Shown one piece after another: positions 52,907 to 61,646 of a stretch of DNA of 64,000 bases (positions are counted from its first letter, which is position 1; every line of letters begins with the position of its first letter). This stretch comes from Lachnoclostridium sp. (lineage in GTDB: Bacteria > Bacillota > Clostridia > Lachnospirales > Lachnospiraceae). The DNA lies in the NCBI GenBank assembly GCA_023665475.1, contig JAMPEB010000003.1, positions 207,189 through 271,188 on the forward strand. The letters are read 5' to 3'. The position numbers and the translations under genes are program-made. Below the pieces are notes generated by a model. That model saw nothing but the letters and a program-made list of their open reading frames with translations. It was not told where the DNA came from and did no database searches.

Positions 52907-53537
52907 AGCGCTGATTCTCTTTATATTCCCTTGTGACGGCTATAAAATTCCGTAACATCCCAAGCCCGGTTCCCGAGCTCTTCTCCGGATGAAACTGACA
53001 GGCAAACAGATTATCCTTTTCCACAGATGCATGAATCGTTGTGCCATACTCGGTAGAAGCCGTCACAATGTCCTCCGCAGAAGCTTTCAGATAATAGGAA
53101 TGCACAAAATAAACATAGGAATTCTCGGGAATGCCCTGAAATAATCTGCCGCTTTTCGGAAAAGTAAGGCTGTTCCACCCAATATGGGGGATTTTAAGAC
53201 CGGGCTCCCCGGGAATCTTTAAAATTCTGCCCTCAAGCAGATTCAGTCCTTCTACGCCGGGACTTTCTTCACTACTTTCAAACATTAACTGCAATCCAAG
53301 ACATATGCCCAAAAACGGAATTTTACCCGCAGCAACCTCTCTGATTACCTCCACTAATCCATAGTCATGGAGTCTTTTCATGGCGTCGCCGAAAGCGCCT
53401 ACTCCCGGCAGTATCACTCCGTCCGCCCCAAGGATGGTTTGTGCATCTTTGGTAAGAACCGCTTCTTCCCCAAGGGAAAGAAGCGCTTTCTCCACGCTTT
53501 TTATATTTCCTGCATCATAATCAATTATTGCAATCAT
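52863..53537 (-). CDS. hisH: Imidazole glycerol phosphate synthase glutaminase subunit
   Basis: 224 residues from the ATG at 53537; AAGGA lies 11 nt upstream. Class I glutamine amidotransferase with catalytic Cys79 in FLGICLGLQ and the His/Glu pair in CQFHPEKSS. It supplies ammonia to HisF. The core ends near [15 protein letters not shown]; the last roughly 14 residues, [14 protein letters not shown], are encoded by repeat III-b and look like an acquired tail, giving a protein longer than the usual 200-212 residues. Confidence 0.95.
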   Translation of the reverse strand: MIAIIDYDAGNIKSVEKALLSLGEEAVLTKDAQTILGADGVILPGVGAFGDAMKRLHDYGLVEVIREVAAGKIPFLGICLGLQLMFESSEESPGVEGLNLLEGRILKIPGEPGLKIPHIGWNSLTFPKSGRLFQGIPENSYVYFVHSYYLKASAEDIVTASTEYGTTIHASVEKDNLFACQFHPEKSSGTGLGMLRNFIAVTREYKENQRFGISDAAHLKVPTD

Positions 53538-53562
53538 CCACACATTTCCTTCCGTTCCGGAT

Positions 53563-55596
53563 TTATCTGTTATTGTCAATAAATCCGGAATTATTCATTC
53601 CTTCCTCCTCAGGAAGAACATCCTTAAGCGGCGTATCTTCCTGATTGCCTGCAGTTCCCTGATAGGAACCCGGATTCCCCGAAGCTGCTGCTGTCACTTG
53701 TTTCGTATATTCAATATCATCCGGCAGCGCCGCAATCTCCAAAGCCTGCTCTACGCTCAAATGATATTTGTCCGCAAGAATCGCCGCCATTTGATTATAA
53801 ACTGCCGCCACTTCATCCGCCGCATTCCACTGGGAAGCAAATGCATAAAGCTCCGAATAATCGTTAATGGATTGAATCAAGTTGTCAAGCGCTTTCACTT
53901 CATCCCCTTCAGAGACCAGAAGCTCATATTCCCGCATCCATAGACGAATCTTCAAAATACATTCCGATTTATTGTACATTACCTGTTCGGATTCATTTAA
54001 ATTCTTACCGTAGAGGTCTTGATAACAGGTCTGGTAATCCCCGTCATAATACGCCTGCCTGCCGCTCCTCTTTGTGCTGTACTCACCGCATATATTAGTC
54101 AGAATCAAAATCACCGCAGTAAAAGTAGTGCAGAGCAGCACAATCAAAAAGATTCTCTTCTTGGACAGCTTCTTTCCGGGTTCTTGGGGCTGCGGTTCCT
54201 TTTCCTTTTTGGGCTTTTTCGCTTTCTTGGCTTTCTTTCCCTTAGCGTTCTCCTCGGAATCTTCATCCCCCTCTGCCTCTGCGCCTTCCGCCGGCTCCGC
54301 GTCTTTTCCCTTTTTCCCTTTCTTGCCCTTCTTTCCTTTCTTTTTTCCTTTTTTCTCCTTATCCATCTCCTCTAAGATAGCCTGATTCTCGTCGGACAGT
54401 TGTATATCTTCGTTACCCTTTGCCTCTTCTTCCTCGTCCTCATCCTCTTCCATGAAAAAGTCGAGAAGTTTCGCAAAAAAGCCCTTTTTGGGTTCCTTCT
54501 CTCCCTGAAGCTGTTCCAAGGTTCCCATTAAATCATCCGTACCTTCCGAAGAACCGTCCCCCGCTTCCTCTCCGTTCTCTTCCACAGTAAGCTCACCGCC
54601 GAGAGTGATATCGCTCAGACTGACATTGCCGCTCAGTTCACTGAGCAGGGCGTCGGCATCTAACGCTAAATCATCTTGCGATGATGTAGCGCCGCCTAAA
54701 TCGTCTTGTGATGATGCAATTCCGGCTAAATCGTCCTGTAATGACATGGCGCCAACGGAATCGTCTTCCGATGATGTGACAGAAGACAACATATCCGCAA
54801 ACAATGCATCTTCCGATTCGGCTTCTTGAAAATCTTCTTTCACCCCTTCATTAGAAGATTCATCCATACCGTTTTGTCCTATGGGGTCATCTGCCGCAAA
54901 CATTTCCGTCAATGAATTGCCTTCCCCTGCAGCATTTAAAAGGGCATCCATATCATCAAAATTGTCCTCTGCAGCAGGTTTGCTTTGATCTGCTTTCGCA
55001 GCCTTTTTGGCTTCTGCTTCCGCCTTTTTTGCGGCTTTCTTTGCTTCTGCAGCCGCTTTCTTCGCAGCCTTCTTTGCTTCCGCTTCCGCTTTCTTTGCAG
55101 CTTTCTTTGCCTCTGCTTCCGCACGCTTTGCTTCCTTTGCCAGACGCTTCTCTTCCTGCTTTGCCTCTCTTAAGCGTCTTGCCTCCTCTGCAGCCTCCGT
55201 TTTGTCCGATGTAGAAGAGCCTCCGTTTTCTATTTCCGCCATAACGGCTGCAGCCGGATTTTCTTCCTCTCTGACTTCATCCACAAGACTCTCATTATTG
55301 TCGGATTTTTTAAGCAAGGTGTGTATTTCCTGCAAATCATCCTCTTCGGAATCCTGCAAAAGAGACATTAACACATCCTCGTCGGAGCCTTGACCGAAAT
55401 CGGTGGGGACATCCTCCTCTTCCGACGCACCCCTGCTTTCGCTCAGAAGCCTGTCCATATCTTCTTCCCCCAGAGAATGCAATAAAGAATCCCTGTCACT
55501 TAAATCTAAATTATCGAGGTCAAGAAATTCGTTTGTATCCAATTCATCCGTAACCTCTTTTAATAAATTATCTAAATAATCTTCTTGATTCGGCAT
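53563..55596 (-). CDS. Large acidic/lysine-rich single-pass membrane protein
   Basis: 677 residues, family not recognised. Residues 1-130 are very acidic; 138-203 form an Ala/Lys/Glu helix with four 11-residue units of the type AEAEAKKAAKK; 277-316 hold four 10-residue units around SSQDDL; 415-480 are strongly basic (KKGKKGKKG, KKAKKPKKEK). One membrane helix is at 481-502, followed by an extracellular helical domain of about 175 residues. The cytoplasmic part is therefore long and probably unstructured or coiled. Ribosome binding site from repeat III-c. A role in organising the cell pole or envelope is speculation. Confidence 0.75.
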   Translation of the reverse strand: MPNQEDYLDNLLKEVTDELDTNEFLDLDNLDLSDRDSLLHSLGEEDMDRLLSESRGASEEEDVPTDFGQGSDEDVLMSLLQDSEEDDLQEIHTLLKKSDNNESLVDEVREEENPAAAVMAEIENGGSSTSDKTEAAEEARRLREAKQEEKRLAKEAKRAEAEAKKAAKKAEAEAKKAAKKAAAEAKKAAKKAEAEAKKAAKADQSKPAAEDNFDDMDALLNAAGEGNSLTEMFAADDPIGQNGMDESSNEGVKEDFQEAESEDALFADMLSSVTSSEDDSVGAMSLQDDLAGIASSQDDLGGATSSQDDLALDADALLSELSGNVSLSDITLGGELTVEENGEEAGDGSSEGTDDLMGTLEQLQGEKEPKKGFFAKLLDFFMEEDEDEEEEAKGNEDIQLSDENQAILEEMDKEKKGKKKGKKGKKGKKGKDAEPAEGAEAEGDEDSEENAKGKKAKKAKKPKKEKEPQPQEPGKKLSKKRIFLIVLLCTTFTAVILILTNICGEYSTKRSGRQAYYDGDYQTCYQDLYGKNLNESEQVMYNKSECILKIRLWMREYELLVSEGDEVKALDNLIQSINDYSELYAFASQWNAADEVAAVYNQMAAILADKYHLSVEQALEIAALPDDIEYTKQVTAAASGNPGSYQGTAGNQEDTPLKDVLPEEEGMNNSGFIDNNR
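54667..54786. repeat. Four 30-bp tandem repeats in coding region
   Basis: Four diverged 30-bp units (consensus on the plus strand TAAATCGTCTTGYGATGATG), in frame, encoding the SSQDDL-containing 10-residue repeats of the large membrane protein. Confidence 0.85.
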
Positions 55597-55601
55597 ATTT
55601 A

Positions 55602-55670
55602 CCTCTCATTCCGCCGCACAAGCGGCATTTTAAACAGTGAGAACTTTAGGGCGCGCAGCGCCACAAACCA
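55602..55670 (-). repeat. Start-proximal repeat, family III, copy c
   Basis: About 69 bp with GGCGCTGCGCGCC and GCCGCTTGTGCGGC hairpins. Ends GGAATGAGAGG, which is the ribosome binding site of the large membrane protein gene. Copies a and b are at 36511 and 52836. Confidence 0.8.
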
Positions 55671-55674
55671 TCCT

Positions 55675-55707
55675 ATTGCCAATAAATAGGCATTGCCAAT
55701 AAATTGC
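55675..55707. repeat. Two direct repeats of ATTGCCAATAAAT
   Basis: Two adjacent 16-17-bp units, ATTGCCAATAAATAGGC and ATTGCCAATAAATTGC, in the gap after the Sir2-like gene. Possibly slippage; no function seen. Confidence 0.6.
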
Positions 55708-55722
55708 ATTCATCTATATAGT

Positions 55723-56604
55723 TTAGCACAGGATTTGCAGCCAATCAACGGAATTCTCAGATATCGACACACCTTTTCCCTGCAAATTTTCCGATAATTG
55801 GTACAAAGACTTATGAATCCTGTAAATATATGCTTTCTTATTGTACATCACCAATTTTTCAAAAGGCCAGCGAATCACGGTGGGACACTGCATCCCCACT
55901 CCGAGCTCCAGCACCAGAAGCCTCCTGTTCATGGTTCCCTGCAGCCATTTCCGATACTCTGCCCAATCGCTCAAATATCCCTTTTCATCATAAAATTCCG
56001 TATAAATATTATTTAATACCAGCGGAGTTTTGCAATTGGGACAAAGTCCCAAAGCCTGCCTCCACTCCCCTATATCCGGTTTTTGCAGCGGCAGTTCCCA
56101 AAAAGCCCGCATTCTGTCTGCCACTGCTTCGTTTTCCTCCGCGGACAATTCCGCCAGACCTTCTTCACATCGGTTAACGCACTGTTTTTTATGACTTCCG
56201 CCGCAAGGTGCCACAAAACGCCCTTCTTTCCATGGGATTTTGCGCAATTCATCATTTGTGGAAGTAGTGACGACAAAATAATTCTTATCTTCAACCAATT
56301 CTGCCAGACGGCTCAATGCCTCTCCAATCCTGCCGCCCTGCTTCTTCCTGCAGAAATCGTCATAAGCGGGAATCCAGAAGCTGTCCCCTGAATCTTCAAG
56401 CAGCTCCCGCTTTTTTTCATAATCCAAGATCTGTCTGCAGGAGCGCAAATCGTCAAACTCCTCGCCCAGACCTATCAGCACCATCTCTGCCGCGCCTATT
56501 TGGTCCACTATTTTATTCTTATACCCCTGCATATCGCAGGCTTCTGCCTGCGATACTGCTACCAATGAAGAGTTTGAAAGTTTACTTTCAAATTTTTTAT
56601 CCAT
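55723..56604 (-). CDS. Degenerate Sir2-like protein
   Basis: 293 residues if it starts at 56604. A Rossmann strand AEMVLIGLG (about 39-47), FVVTTSTND, a Cys pair region APCGGSHKKQC with CPNCKTPL (zinc-ribbon like), and LLVLELGVG.QCPTVIRWPFEK resemble the Sir2/SIR2-like fold. The NAD motif GAGxS and the catalytic TQNID..H are not conserved, so deacetylase activity is doubtful. Residues 6-26 are encoded by repeat IV-b; a start at the ATG at 56532 would fit the family length better but has no SD. A strong terminator ends only 20 nt upstream of 56604. Confidence 0.6.
   Translation of the reverse strand: MDKKFESKLSNSSLVAVSQAEACDMQGYKNKIVDQIGAAEMVLIGLGEEFDDLRSCRQILDYEKKRELLEDSGDSFWIPAYDDFCRKKQGGRIGEALSRLAELVEDKNYFVVTTSTNDELRKIPWKEGRFVAPCGGSHKKQCVNRCEEGLAELSAEENEAVADRMRAFWELPLQKPDIGEWRQALGLCPNCKTPLVLNNIYTEFYDEKGYLSDWAEYRKWLQGTMNRRLLVLELGVGMQCPTVIRWPFEKLVMYNKKAYIYRIHKSLYQLSENLQGKGVSISENSVDWLQILC
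56519..56585. repeat. Repeat family IV, copy b (inside reading frame)
   Basis: 67 bp nearly identical to 36608-36674, with a one-base shorter C-run (CCCC instead of CCCCC). On the minus strand it encodes SKLSNSSLVAVSQAEACDMQ of the Sir2-like reading frame. The stem TATCGCAGGC/GCCTGCGATA is kept. Confidence 0.85.
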
Positions 56605-56624
56605 ATGCTATTTCCAACCACGAT

Positions 56625-56654
56625 ATAAAAAAGCGCCGCTCGGCAGCGGCGCTT
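56625..56654 (-). terminator. Strong terminator after cheV
   Basis: Perfect 10-bp GC-rich stem AAGCGCCGCT/AGCGGCGCTT, 4-nt loop, followed on the minus strand by TTTTTTAT. The best rho-independent terminator in the window. Confidence 0.9.
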
Positions 56655-56656
56655 CA

Positions 56657-56675
56657 GAGAATGCTTCGCATTCTC
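56657..56675. other. Second hairpin stacked on cheV terminator
   Basis: Perfect 8-bp stem GAGAATGC/GCATTCTC with a TTC loop, three bases from the terminator stem. Confidence 0.75.
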
Positions 56676-56717
56676 CTTGAATGTTTTACACTGCCGCAAT
56701 TTCCTAATGATTAAAAG

Positions 56718-56835
56718 AAGCTGCCGCATTACGGTAATTTCAGTCATTCCATCCATTATATTTTGTAACCGGCCACTGCTTCGGAACAAAATATAATGTA
56801 CGGAACCCTCCATTAACTCATAATGCGACAGCTCC
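56718..56835. repeat. Palindromic repeat, family II, long copy
   Basis: 118 bp with ends GAAGCTGCCGCATTA and TAATGCGACAGCTCC and an inner perfect stem CATTATATTTTGT/ACAAAATATAATG. Both ends match the short copy at 3784-3834. It lies in the cheV 3' untranslated region, ahead of the terminator. Confidence 0.75.
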
Positions 56836-56846
56836 TTTCTTTATCC

Positions 56847-57767
56847 TTAGTCCTCTAAGTGCCTCGTTTGTACTAATTCGTCAACAATCTTTACCAATTT
56901 ACCGATTTCCGGCTTGGACAATTGCGCATCTGCACCAAGTGACTCGCCTTTTCTCTTCATATCATCATTCACCAACGAGGAGAAAATAATAATCGGAATA
57001 TCTTTCGTCTCATCATCACTTTTTACCAGCTTGGTCAAGCGATGCCCGTCCATCTCAGGCATCTCTATATCTGTGATGATGCATCTTACATGCTCATGCA
57101 GGGAGCCTTCCCTTTTGCACTGCATAACCACATTGTATGCCTTCTGCCCGTTCTCCGTATGAATCAGATTGGTATAGCCCGCTGCCTTCAGGGAATCTAC
57201 TATCAGCTTGTTTAACAATACGGAATCCTCCGCAATTAAAATAGGCACGGTGCTCCTCTTAATGTTTGAACTGCCCACAAGCTCGGATATCTCTGACACC
57301 TTAAGACCCGTCTCGGGATTAATATCGCTGACAATCTTCTCAAAGTCAAGAATAATAATCAGCTTGCCATCCTGCTTGATAATACCCGTTGCCACACTCT
57401 CGTCCGGCGTAGAAATAGTCACATCCGGTTTAATTATATTTCTCCAGGATACTCTATGAATGCCCATCACCGCATCTACATGAAATGCAATGTCCAATTT
57501 ATTAAAGTTCGTAATAATAAACAATCCCTTCGGTTCAGATTCCCCACGCCCCAGACAATTCTTTAAATCAATCGCGGTAATCATGGTATCACGCGGCATA
57601 AAAATACCTTCAATGCTGGGATGCGCATTGGGCACCGGCGTAACCGGCTGATAAGTAATGATTTCCTTAATCTTTGCCACATTAATGCCGTAAGAATTGC
57701 CGGCTAATGTGAATTCTAGAACCTCTAATTCATTTGTTCCACTTTCCATTAAAATCTTTGTATCCAT
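56847..57767 (-). CDS. cheV: Chemotaxis coupling protein CheV
   Basis: 306 residues from the ATG at 57767 (AGGTG upstream). An N-terminal CheW domain (about 12-150, FTLAGNSYGINVAKIKEII) joined to a response-regulator domain (about 172-300) with Asp-Asp near AEDSVL, phosphoacceptor in CIITDIEMPEMDGHRL, and Lys in AQLSKP. CheV couples receptors to CheA and adjusts sensitivity by phosphorylation. A partner receptor is encoded at 40272-41636. Confidence 0.93.
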   Translation of the reverse strand: MDTKILMESGTNELEVLEFTLAGNSYGINVAKIKEIITYQPVTPVPNAHPSIEGIFMPRDTMITAIDLKNCLGRGESEPKGLFIITNFNKLDIAFHVDAVMGIHRVSWRNIIKPDVTISTPDESVATGIIKQDGKLIIILDFEKIVSDINPETGLKVSEISELVGSSNIKRSTVPILIAEDSVLLNKLIVDSLKAAGYTNLIHTENGQKAYNVVMQCKREGSLHEHVRCIITDIEMPEMDGHRLTKLVKSDDETKDIPIIIFSSLVNDDMKRKGESLGADAQLSKPEIGKLVKIVDELVQTRHLED

Positions 57768-57911
57768 ATCTTCACCTCGCTGCTTCCTCAAAAACTTATC
57801 CATAACAAAAGTATGCATACCCAAGCTTTCGAGAATTTATTATGCACCTGTACCCATTATAACATATTTGCCGGAAAATGAAACTATAATCTGAAAAATT
57901 TGTGAACTTTT

Positions 57912-60572
57912 TTATATGTTTTCATTTTGTATGGTCTGAATCAGATTTTTCTGCCCGATTTTACCCATGGAATACCGCATAATTCCATAGAGTAAGACAA
58001 AAACTGCTACAATGGAAATCACAATTCCCGGAATCGGCGCGGTGAAGCTTGTCACGATTCCCGCCGCAAGGGCTATATGGAAGCACAAGGACAATAAAAT
58101 CCCCAAGGGAATGCCGATTGCAAGCGATTTTACCCCATAAAACAGGCTTTCTAACTGTACCATCCTCTGAAACTCCTTATCTGTCATGCCGATAGCCCGC
58201 AGCATGGCAAATTCTCTGGAACGAAGCTCCATATTGGTGGTAACGGTATTAAAAATATTGGTAATGCCTATCAGGGCAATCACGGCAATAAAGCCATACA
58301 GAAAGATGGCAATGACCAGATAAGTGGCACGATTCTCTTCATATGCCTGCTGTTCATTCGCAATACTCATCTGCGGCAGGCCTGTTTCATTTCTGAGACG
58401 GATTTCCAAATCCGCGGCATCCTCGCACTGCAGATATAGGATAATGGGATTTTTTATCTCATCCTCGTACTGCTCCATCCATTTATCGCTGACCACCAGA
58501 ACGCCAGAGCCCTGATTTTCCACCGACCACCCAAGCGGATGGATATCCGTGTATGCTATAAGCTCAAGGCATACCTCCTCTTTCCCTTCCGCATCGGGGA
58601 CCGCATCCGTTCCTTTGTCTAAAACCCCTGTTATCTTATCGCCGGGACGGTAATCATATTTCATGCCCTCCACATATTTACTGTGTTTCTCATCTATCAT
58701 AACATGTGTCCCATAGGGCGCGGCCAGCACTGCCTTATTCTCCGCCTGCGCTGTGTCAGCCCCCACCTTCTTTAAATAGGCTTCAAAGGCATCCTCCTGC
58801 AGGGACACAATAGAAAACCCCACAGCCTCCCCTTTATCCGGCGCCCGCATTTTTAAATCCTTCACATACTTGGCATTAAAGGGAATGTCCTCCACCGGCA
58901 CAATAAGATAACTCAGAGAACACTGCGCTTCTCCATAGGTAACGCCTTCCATTTTAAGGATTTCCAAGGCTTTCTTATAATTTTCCCCGCTGTATGCATT
59001 CATGCGAATCCGAAGCTGGTAATTCGTTTTTTCATAATAGACATCCCCCACCTTAAAGGCAAGCCGGATAAAGGTGGTCATGGCGATAAACACAGACACG
59101 CTCACCATGATAGAGATAACCGTAGTGCGGTATTTTCCCCTTGACCTGCGTAAGTTTTTGTAGGCTATGGTTCCTCCCATGCCAAAAAGCCTGTGGATAA
59201 ATTTGGGTGTGCGGAGGTCCTTTGCCTTCATCTTTATGGTATCGCTCCCCCGTATAGCGCTTATGGGAGAAAGCTTTCCCGCTTTCCTTGCGGCTCTGCC
59301 CGCAGATAAAAATATCATGACGATGGACAGAAGGGCTCCCGCTATGACTGCCGGCACGGAAACGACATATACCAGCTCTAAATCCATTGCCGTCATCACC
59401 AGCTTTGCGGTAATTTTTGTCAGGAAAAAGACCGCCGCTGCTCCGCAGAATACTCCTATGGGAATCCCTATCACCCCTAAGCAGGCAGCCTCTGTATATA
59501 CCATTTTCCTGCGCTGCTTTTTCGTAGCTCCCATGGAGCTGAGCATTCCGTAAAACCGCATTTTTTCCGACAGGGAAATCATAAAGCTGTTATGGATGCA
59601 GAAAGCGCTGGTGACAATAATAATCAAAATGGCAATCGCCGCCATAGAGTACAGCATACTTAAAGTACCGTTGGAAAAATCAAGAAGCTGCCATTTTACC
59701 AGATAGTAATTTTCAATGAGATTGTACCGCATGTTTTCTACTAATTTCCACTCTTCATCGCTTATCTCTTGAAGCCTTCCCTTATAGTACTTTTCATACA
59801 GCTCCTCAGATATTCCAAGAAGCCCCGCCGTCACCTGTTCCTTGTTTTTAAGCGCTTTTTGCGTATAGGCAGCATAAATGTTCATGGCTTCCTGCGTGCC
59901 TTCCATGGCTTCGCCATCCTCCAAAAAAGTCACCACGGTATAGCCTGGCGCCGTATAGCTTTCAATGGTCTGATAGCTGGGGCGTTCTATGATTCCCACC
60001 ACAGTATAGGTTTTGGTTTCTTCTCCCACAAGACTTTCCGCCTCGTAGCTGTAAGGATTTGACTGATTTAAAATATGCCCCTCTCCGGCATCCCGATAGC
60101 CTATAGTAAGCTCCAGCACATCCCCCACGGCAATGTCCACATTCCCATTGCTCCTGATATGGCTGGAGATAACGATTTCTTCATCCGTCTGGGGCATACG
60201 TCCTTTTACTAATTTTAACGCCGCCGCTTTCATGGCGTTGTCATCCATTGCCTTTACAAATACATAGGGCTTATCCGGGTTGATGCAGCCCTCTAAAAGG
60301 GCATAGCCTAAGTTCTTCTCATAACCGATTTTCTCGATATTTCGGTTATTCTTAAAATATTTTAAGTTTTCCGGCGTTACTCCTTGAAAACAATAATGAA
60401 AATCCCCCGTTTGATTCTTTTGATAAAGAATCAGGCTGGCGCGGAAGCTCTCCGCCATGTTGGCTACCGCGGTAATCAAAGCCGTTGCCAGTATAATTCC
60501 CACCAAAGTGACTAAAGTTCTCTTTTTATTCTTCTGCAGACCCTTCAGGGCAGTTTTCTGTAATGTATCCAT
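57912..60572 (-). CDS. FtsX-type ABC transporter permease
   Basis: 886 residues from the ATG at 60572 (GGGAGG 5 nt upstream). One helix near the N-terminus (about 18-38), a large extracellular domain, three helices (about 300-430) with RFYGMLSSMGATKKQ, a second copy of the same plan with a second extracellular domain and three C-terminal helices with RSREFAMLRAIGMT. This double FtsX layout is typical of permeases paired with MacB-like ATPases, here encoded at 60703. With the two-component system upstream it forms a stress-response or peptide-resistance module. Confidence 0.92.
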   Translation of the reverse strand: MDTLQKTALKGLQKNKKRTLVTLVGIILATALITAVANMAESFRASLILYQKNQTGDFHYCFQGVTPENLKYFKNNRNIEKIGYEKNLGYALLEGCINPDKPYVFVKAMDDNAMKAAALKLVKGRMPQTDEEIVISSHIRSNGNVDIAVGDVLELTIGYRDAGEGHILNQSNPYSYEAESLVGEETKTYTVVGIIERPSYQTIESYTAPGYTVVTFLEDGEAMEGTQEAMNIYAAYTQKALKNKEQVTAGLLGISEELYEKYYKGRLQEISDEEWKLVENMRYNLIENYYLVKWQLLDFSNGTLSMLYSMAAIAILIIIVTSAFCIHNSFMISLSEKMRFYGMLSSMGATKKQRRKMVYTEAACLGVIGIPIGVFCGAAAVFFLTKITAKLVMTAMDLELVYVVSVPAVIAGALLSIVMIFLSAGRAARKAGKLSPISAIRGSDTIKMKAKDLRTPKFIHRLFGMGGTIAYKNLRRSRGKYRTTVISIMVSVSVFIAMTTFIRLAFKVGDVYYEKTNYQLRIRMNAYSGENYKKALEILKMEGVTYGEAQCSLSYLIVPVEDIPFNAKYVKDLKMRAPDKGEAVGFSIVSLQEDAFEAYLKKVGADTAQAENKAVLAAPYGTHVMIDEKHSKYVEGMKYDYRPGDKITGVLDKGTDAVPDAEGKEEVCLELIAYTDIHPLGWSVENQGSGVLVVSDKWMEQYEDEIKNPIILYLQCEDAADLEIRLRNETGLPQMSIANEQQAYEENRATYLVIAIFLYGFIAVIALIGITNIFNTVTTNMELRSREFAMLRAIGMTDKEFQRMVQLESLFYGVKSLAIGIPLGILLSLCFHIALAAGIVTSFTAPIPGIVISIVAVFVLLYGIMRYSMGKIGQKNLIQTIQNENI

Positions 60573-60612
60573 ATATCCTCCCTTCCGCCTTCGGCGGCTC
60601 ATATCGTTCTAT

Positions 60613-60709
60613 GAAGAATGCCTTCTTTTCAAGGCATTCTTCAGTGTGAGATTTAGTACTTCTTAGCGAAATGCCCATTGGCATGAGCTGTAGAAGTACT
60701 TCTCACACT
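60613..60709. repeat. Paired hairpins between ATPase and permease genes
   Basis: A 12-bp perfect stem GAAGAATGCCTT/AAGGCATTCTTC (60613-60642), then a long inverted repeat AGTGTGAGA...TCTCACACT (60643-60709) enclosing AGTACTTCT/AGAAGTACT and an inner ATGCC/GGCAT. The right arm overlaps the last codons and stop of the ABC ATPase. Similar in style to 27206-27377. Confidence 0.7.
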
Positions 60710-61383
60710 GCCTCCCTGTTTGTAACAATCTTACCGTCTTCCAGAACAATCACCCTGTCCGCCTGCTTTGCAATTTCAAGGTTATGGGTAATCATGATAA
60801 TGGTCTGCTTATATTTTTGGTTAAAGAGCTTTAACAGCTCCACAATTTCATCGCTTGCCTTGGAATCCAGATTCCCCGTAGGTTCATCCGCCAGCAAAAT
60901 GGCAGGCCTGTTCATTAACGCCCTGCCGATTGCCACCCTCTGCTGCTGGCCGCCGGAAAGCTGGTTTGGAAGATGCTTCATACGCTTTGTAAGCCCCAAG
61001 GTAGAGGACAGTTCCTTCATCAACTCCTTGTCCGGCTTCCTGCCGTCCAATTCACAGGGAAGCGCCATGTTTTCCTCCACATTTAAAACCGGAATCAGAT
61101 TATAAAACTGATAAATCAGACCTACCTGCCGCCTGCGGAAAATAGCAAGGGCATCATCATTCATTTTATAAATATCCTGTTCCTCAATAAGGACTCTGCC
61201 CGAAGTTGGCCTGTCCACACCTCCAAGCATATGCAGCAAAGTGGATTTTCCGCTTCCGGAGCTTCCCACAATGGCAGCAAATTCTCCCTTCTCAATGGAC
61301 AAATTCACATCATCCACTGCGATAACTTCATTGCTTCCTGTTCCATATACTTTCTTCAAATGCTCTGTCTTAAGAATTTCCAT
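60703..61383 (-). CDS. ABC transporter ATP-binding protein (MacB/LolD type)
   Basis: 226 residues. Walker A GSSGSGKST, Q-loop IYQFYNLIP, signature LSGGQQQR, Walker B ILLADEPTGNLDS, His switch ITHNLE. Drives the FtsX permease encoded 130 nt downstream. Its stop codon lies within a palindromic repeat. Similar to the ATPase at 36679, which serves the fusion permease. Confidence 0.96.
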   Translation of the reverse strand: MEILKTEHLKKVYGTGSNEVIAVDDVNLSIEKGEFAAIVGSSGSGKSTLLHMLGGVDRPTSGRVLIEEQDIYKMNDDALAIFRRRQVGLIYQFYNLIPVLNVEENMALPCELDGRKPDKELMKELSSTLGLTKRMKHLPNQLSGGQQQRVAIGRALMNRPAILLADEPTGNLDSKASDEIVELLKLFNQKYKQTIIMITHNLEIAKQADRVIVLEDGKIVTNREAV

Positions 61384-61416
61384 GTGTCATCACCATGCCT
61401 TTCTGATAAATTTACC

Positions 61417-61646
61417 TAAGCGTTTGCGAAACTCAAACTTTCATAAACCAAGTTGGGCAGATTGCATGTTCCACAAGCAGACCCTTGAAAAACGCTGGTA
61501 CCAACGCGAAACTTCGTTTCGCAATGATGCTGTCCTTTAGCATCTTATGTACCACTGCGTTTTTCACGGAGCGAGAGCGTGTCTGTGGTGGAATGTGCAA
61601 TTTACACAACGACACTCTGCAAAAACTAGAGTTTCGCAAACGCTTA
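61417..61646. mobile_element. MITE-like element, family I, with 9-bp target duplication
   Basis: 230 bp bounded by perfect 18-bp inverted repeats TAAGCGTTTGCGAAACTC, with the direct repeat AAATTTACC immediately outside both ends (61408-61416 and 61647-61655). Inside it matches the copy at 27041-27203, interrupted by about 85 bp that form another hairpin (GAAAAACGC...GCGTTTTTC). No coding sequence. It fills most of the 320-nt gap between the ABC ATPase and the histidine kinase. Confidence 0.8.

Noticed and set aside
54990..55130. Plus-strand Phe/Leu/Ser-rich frames opposite the large membrane protein
   Set aside because: They mirror the Ala/Lys repeat on the other strand and show no independent signals.
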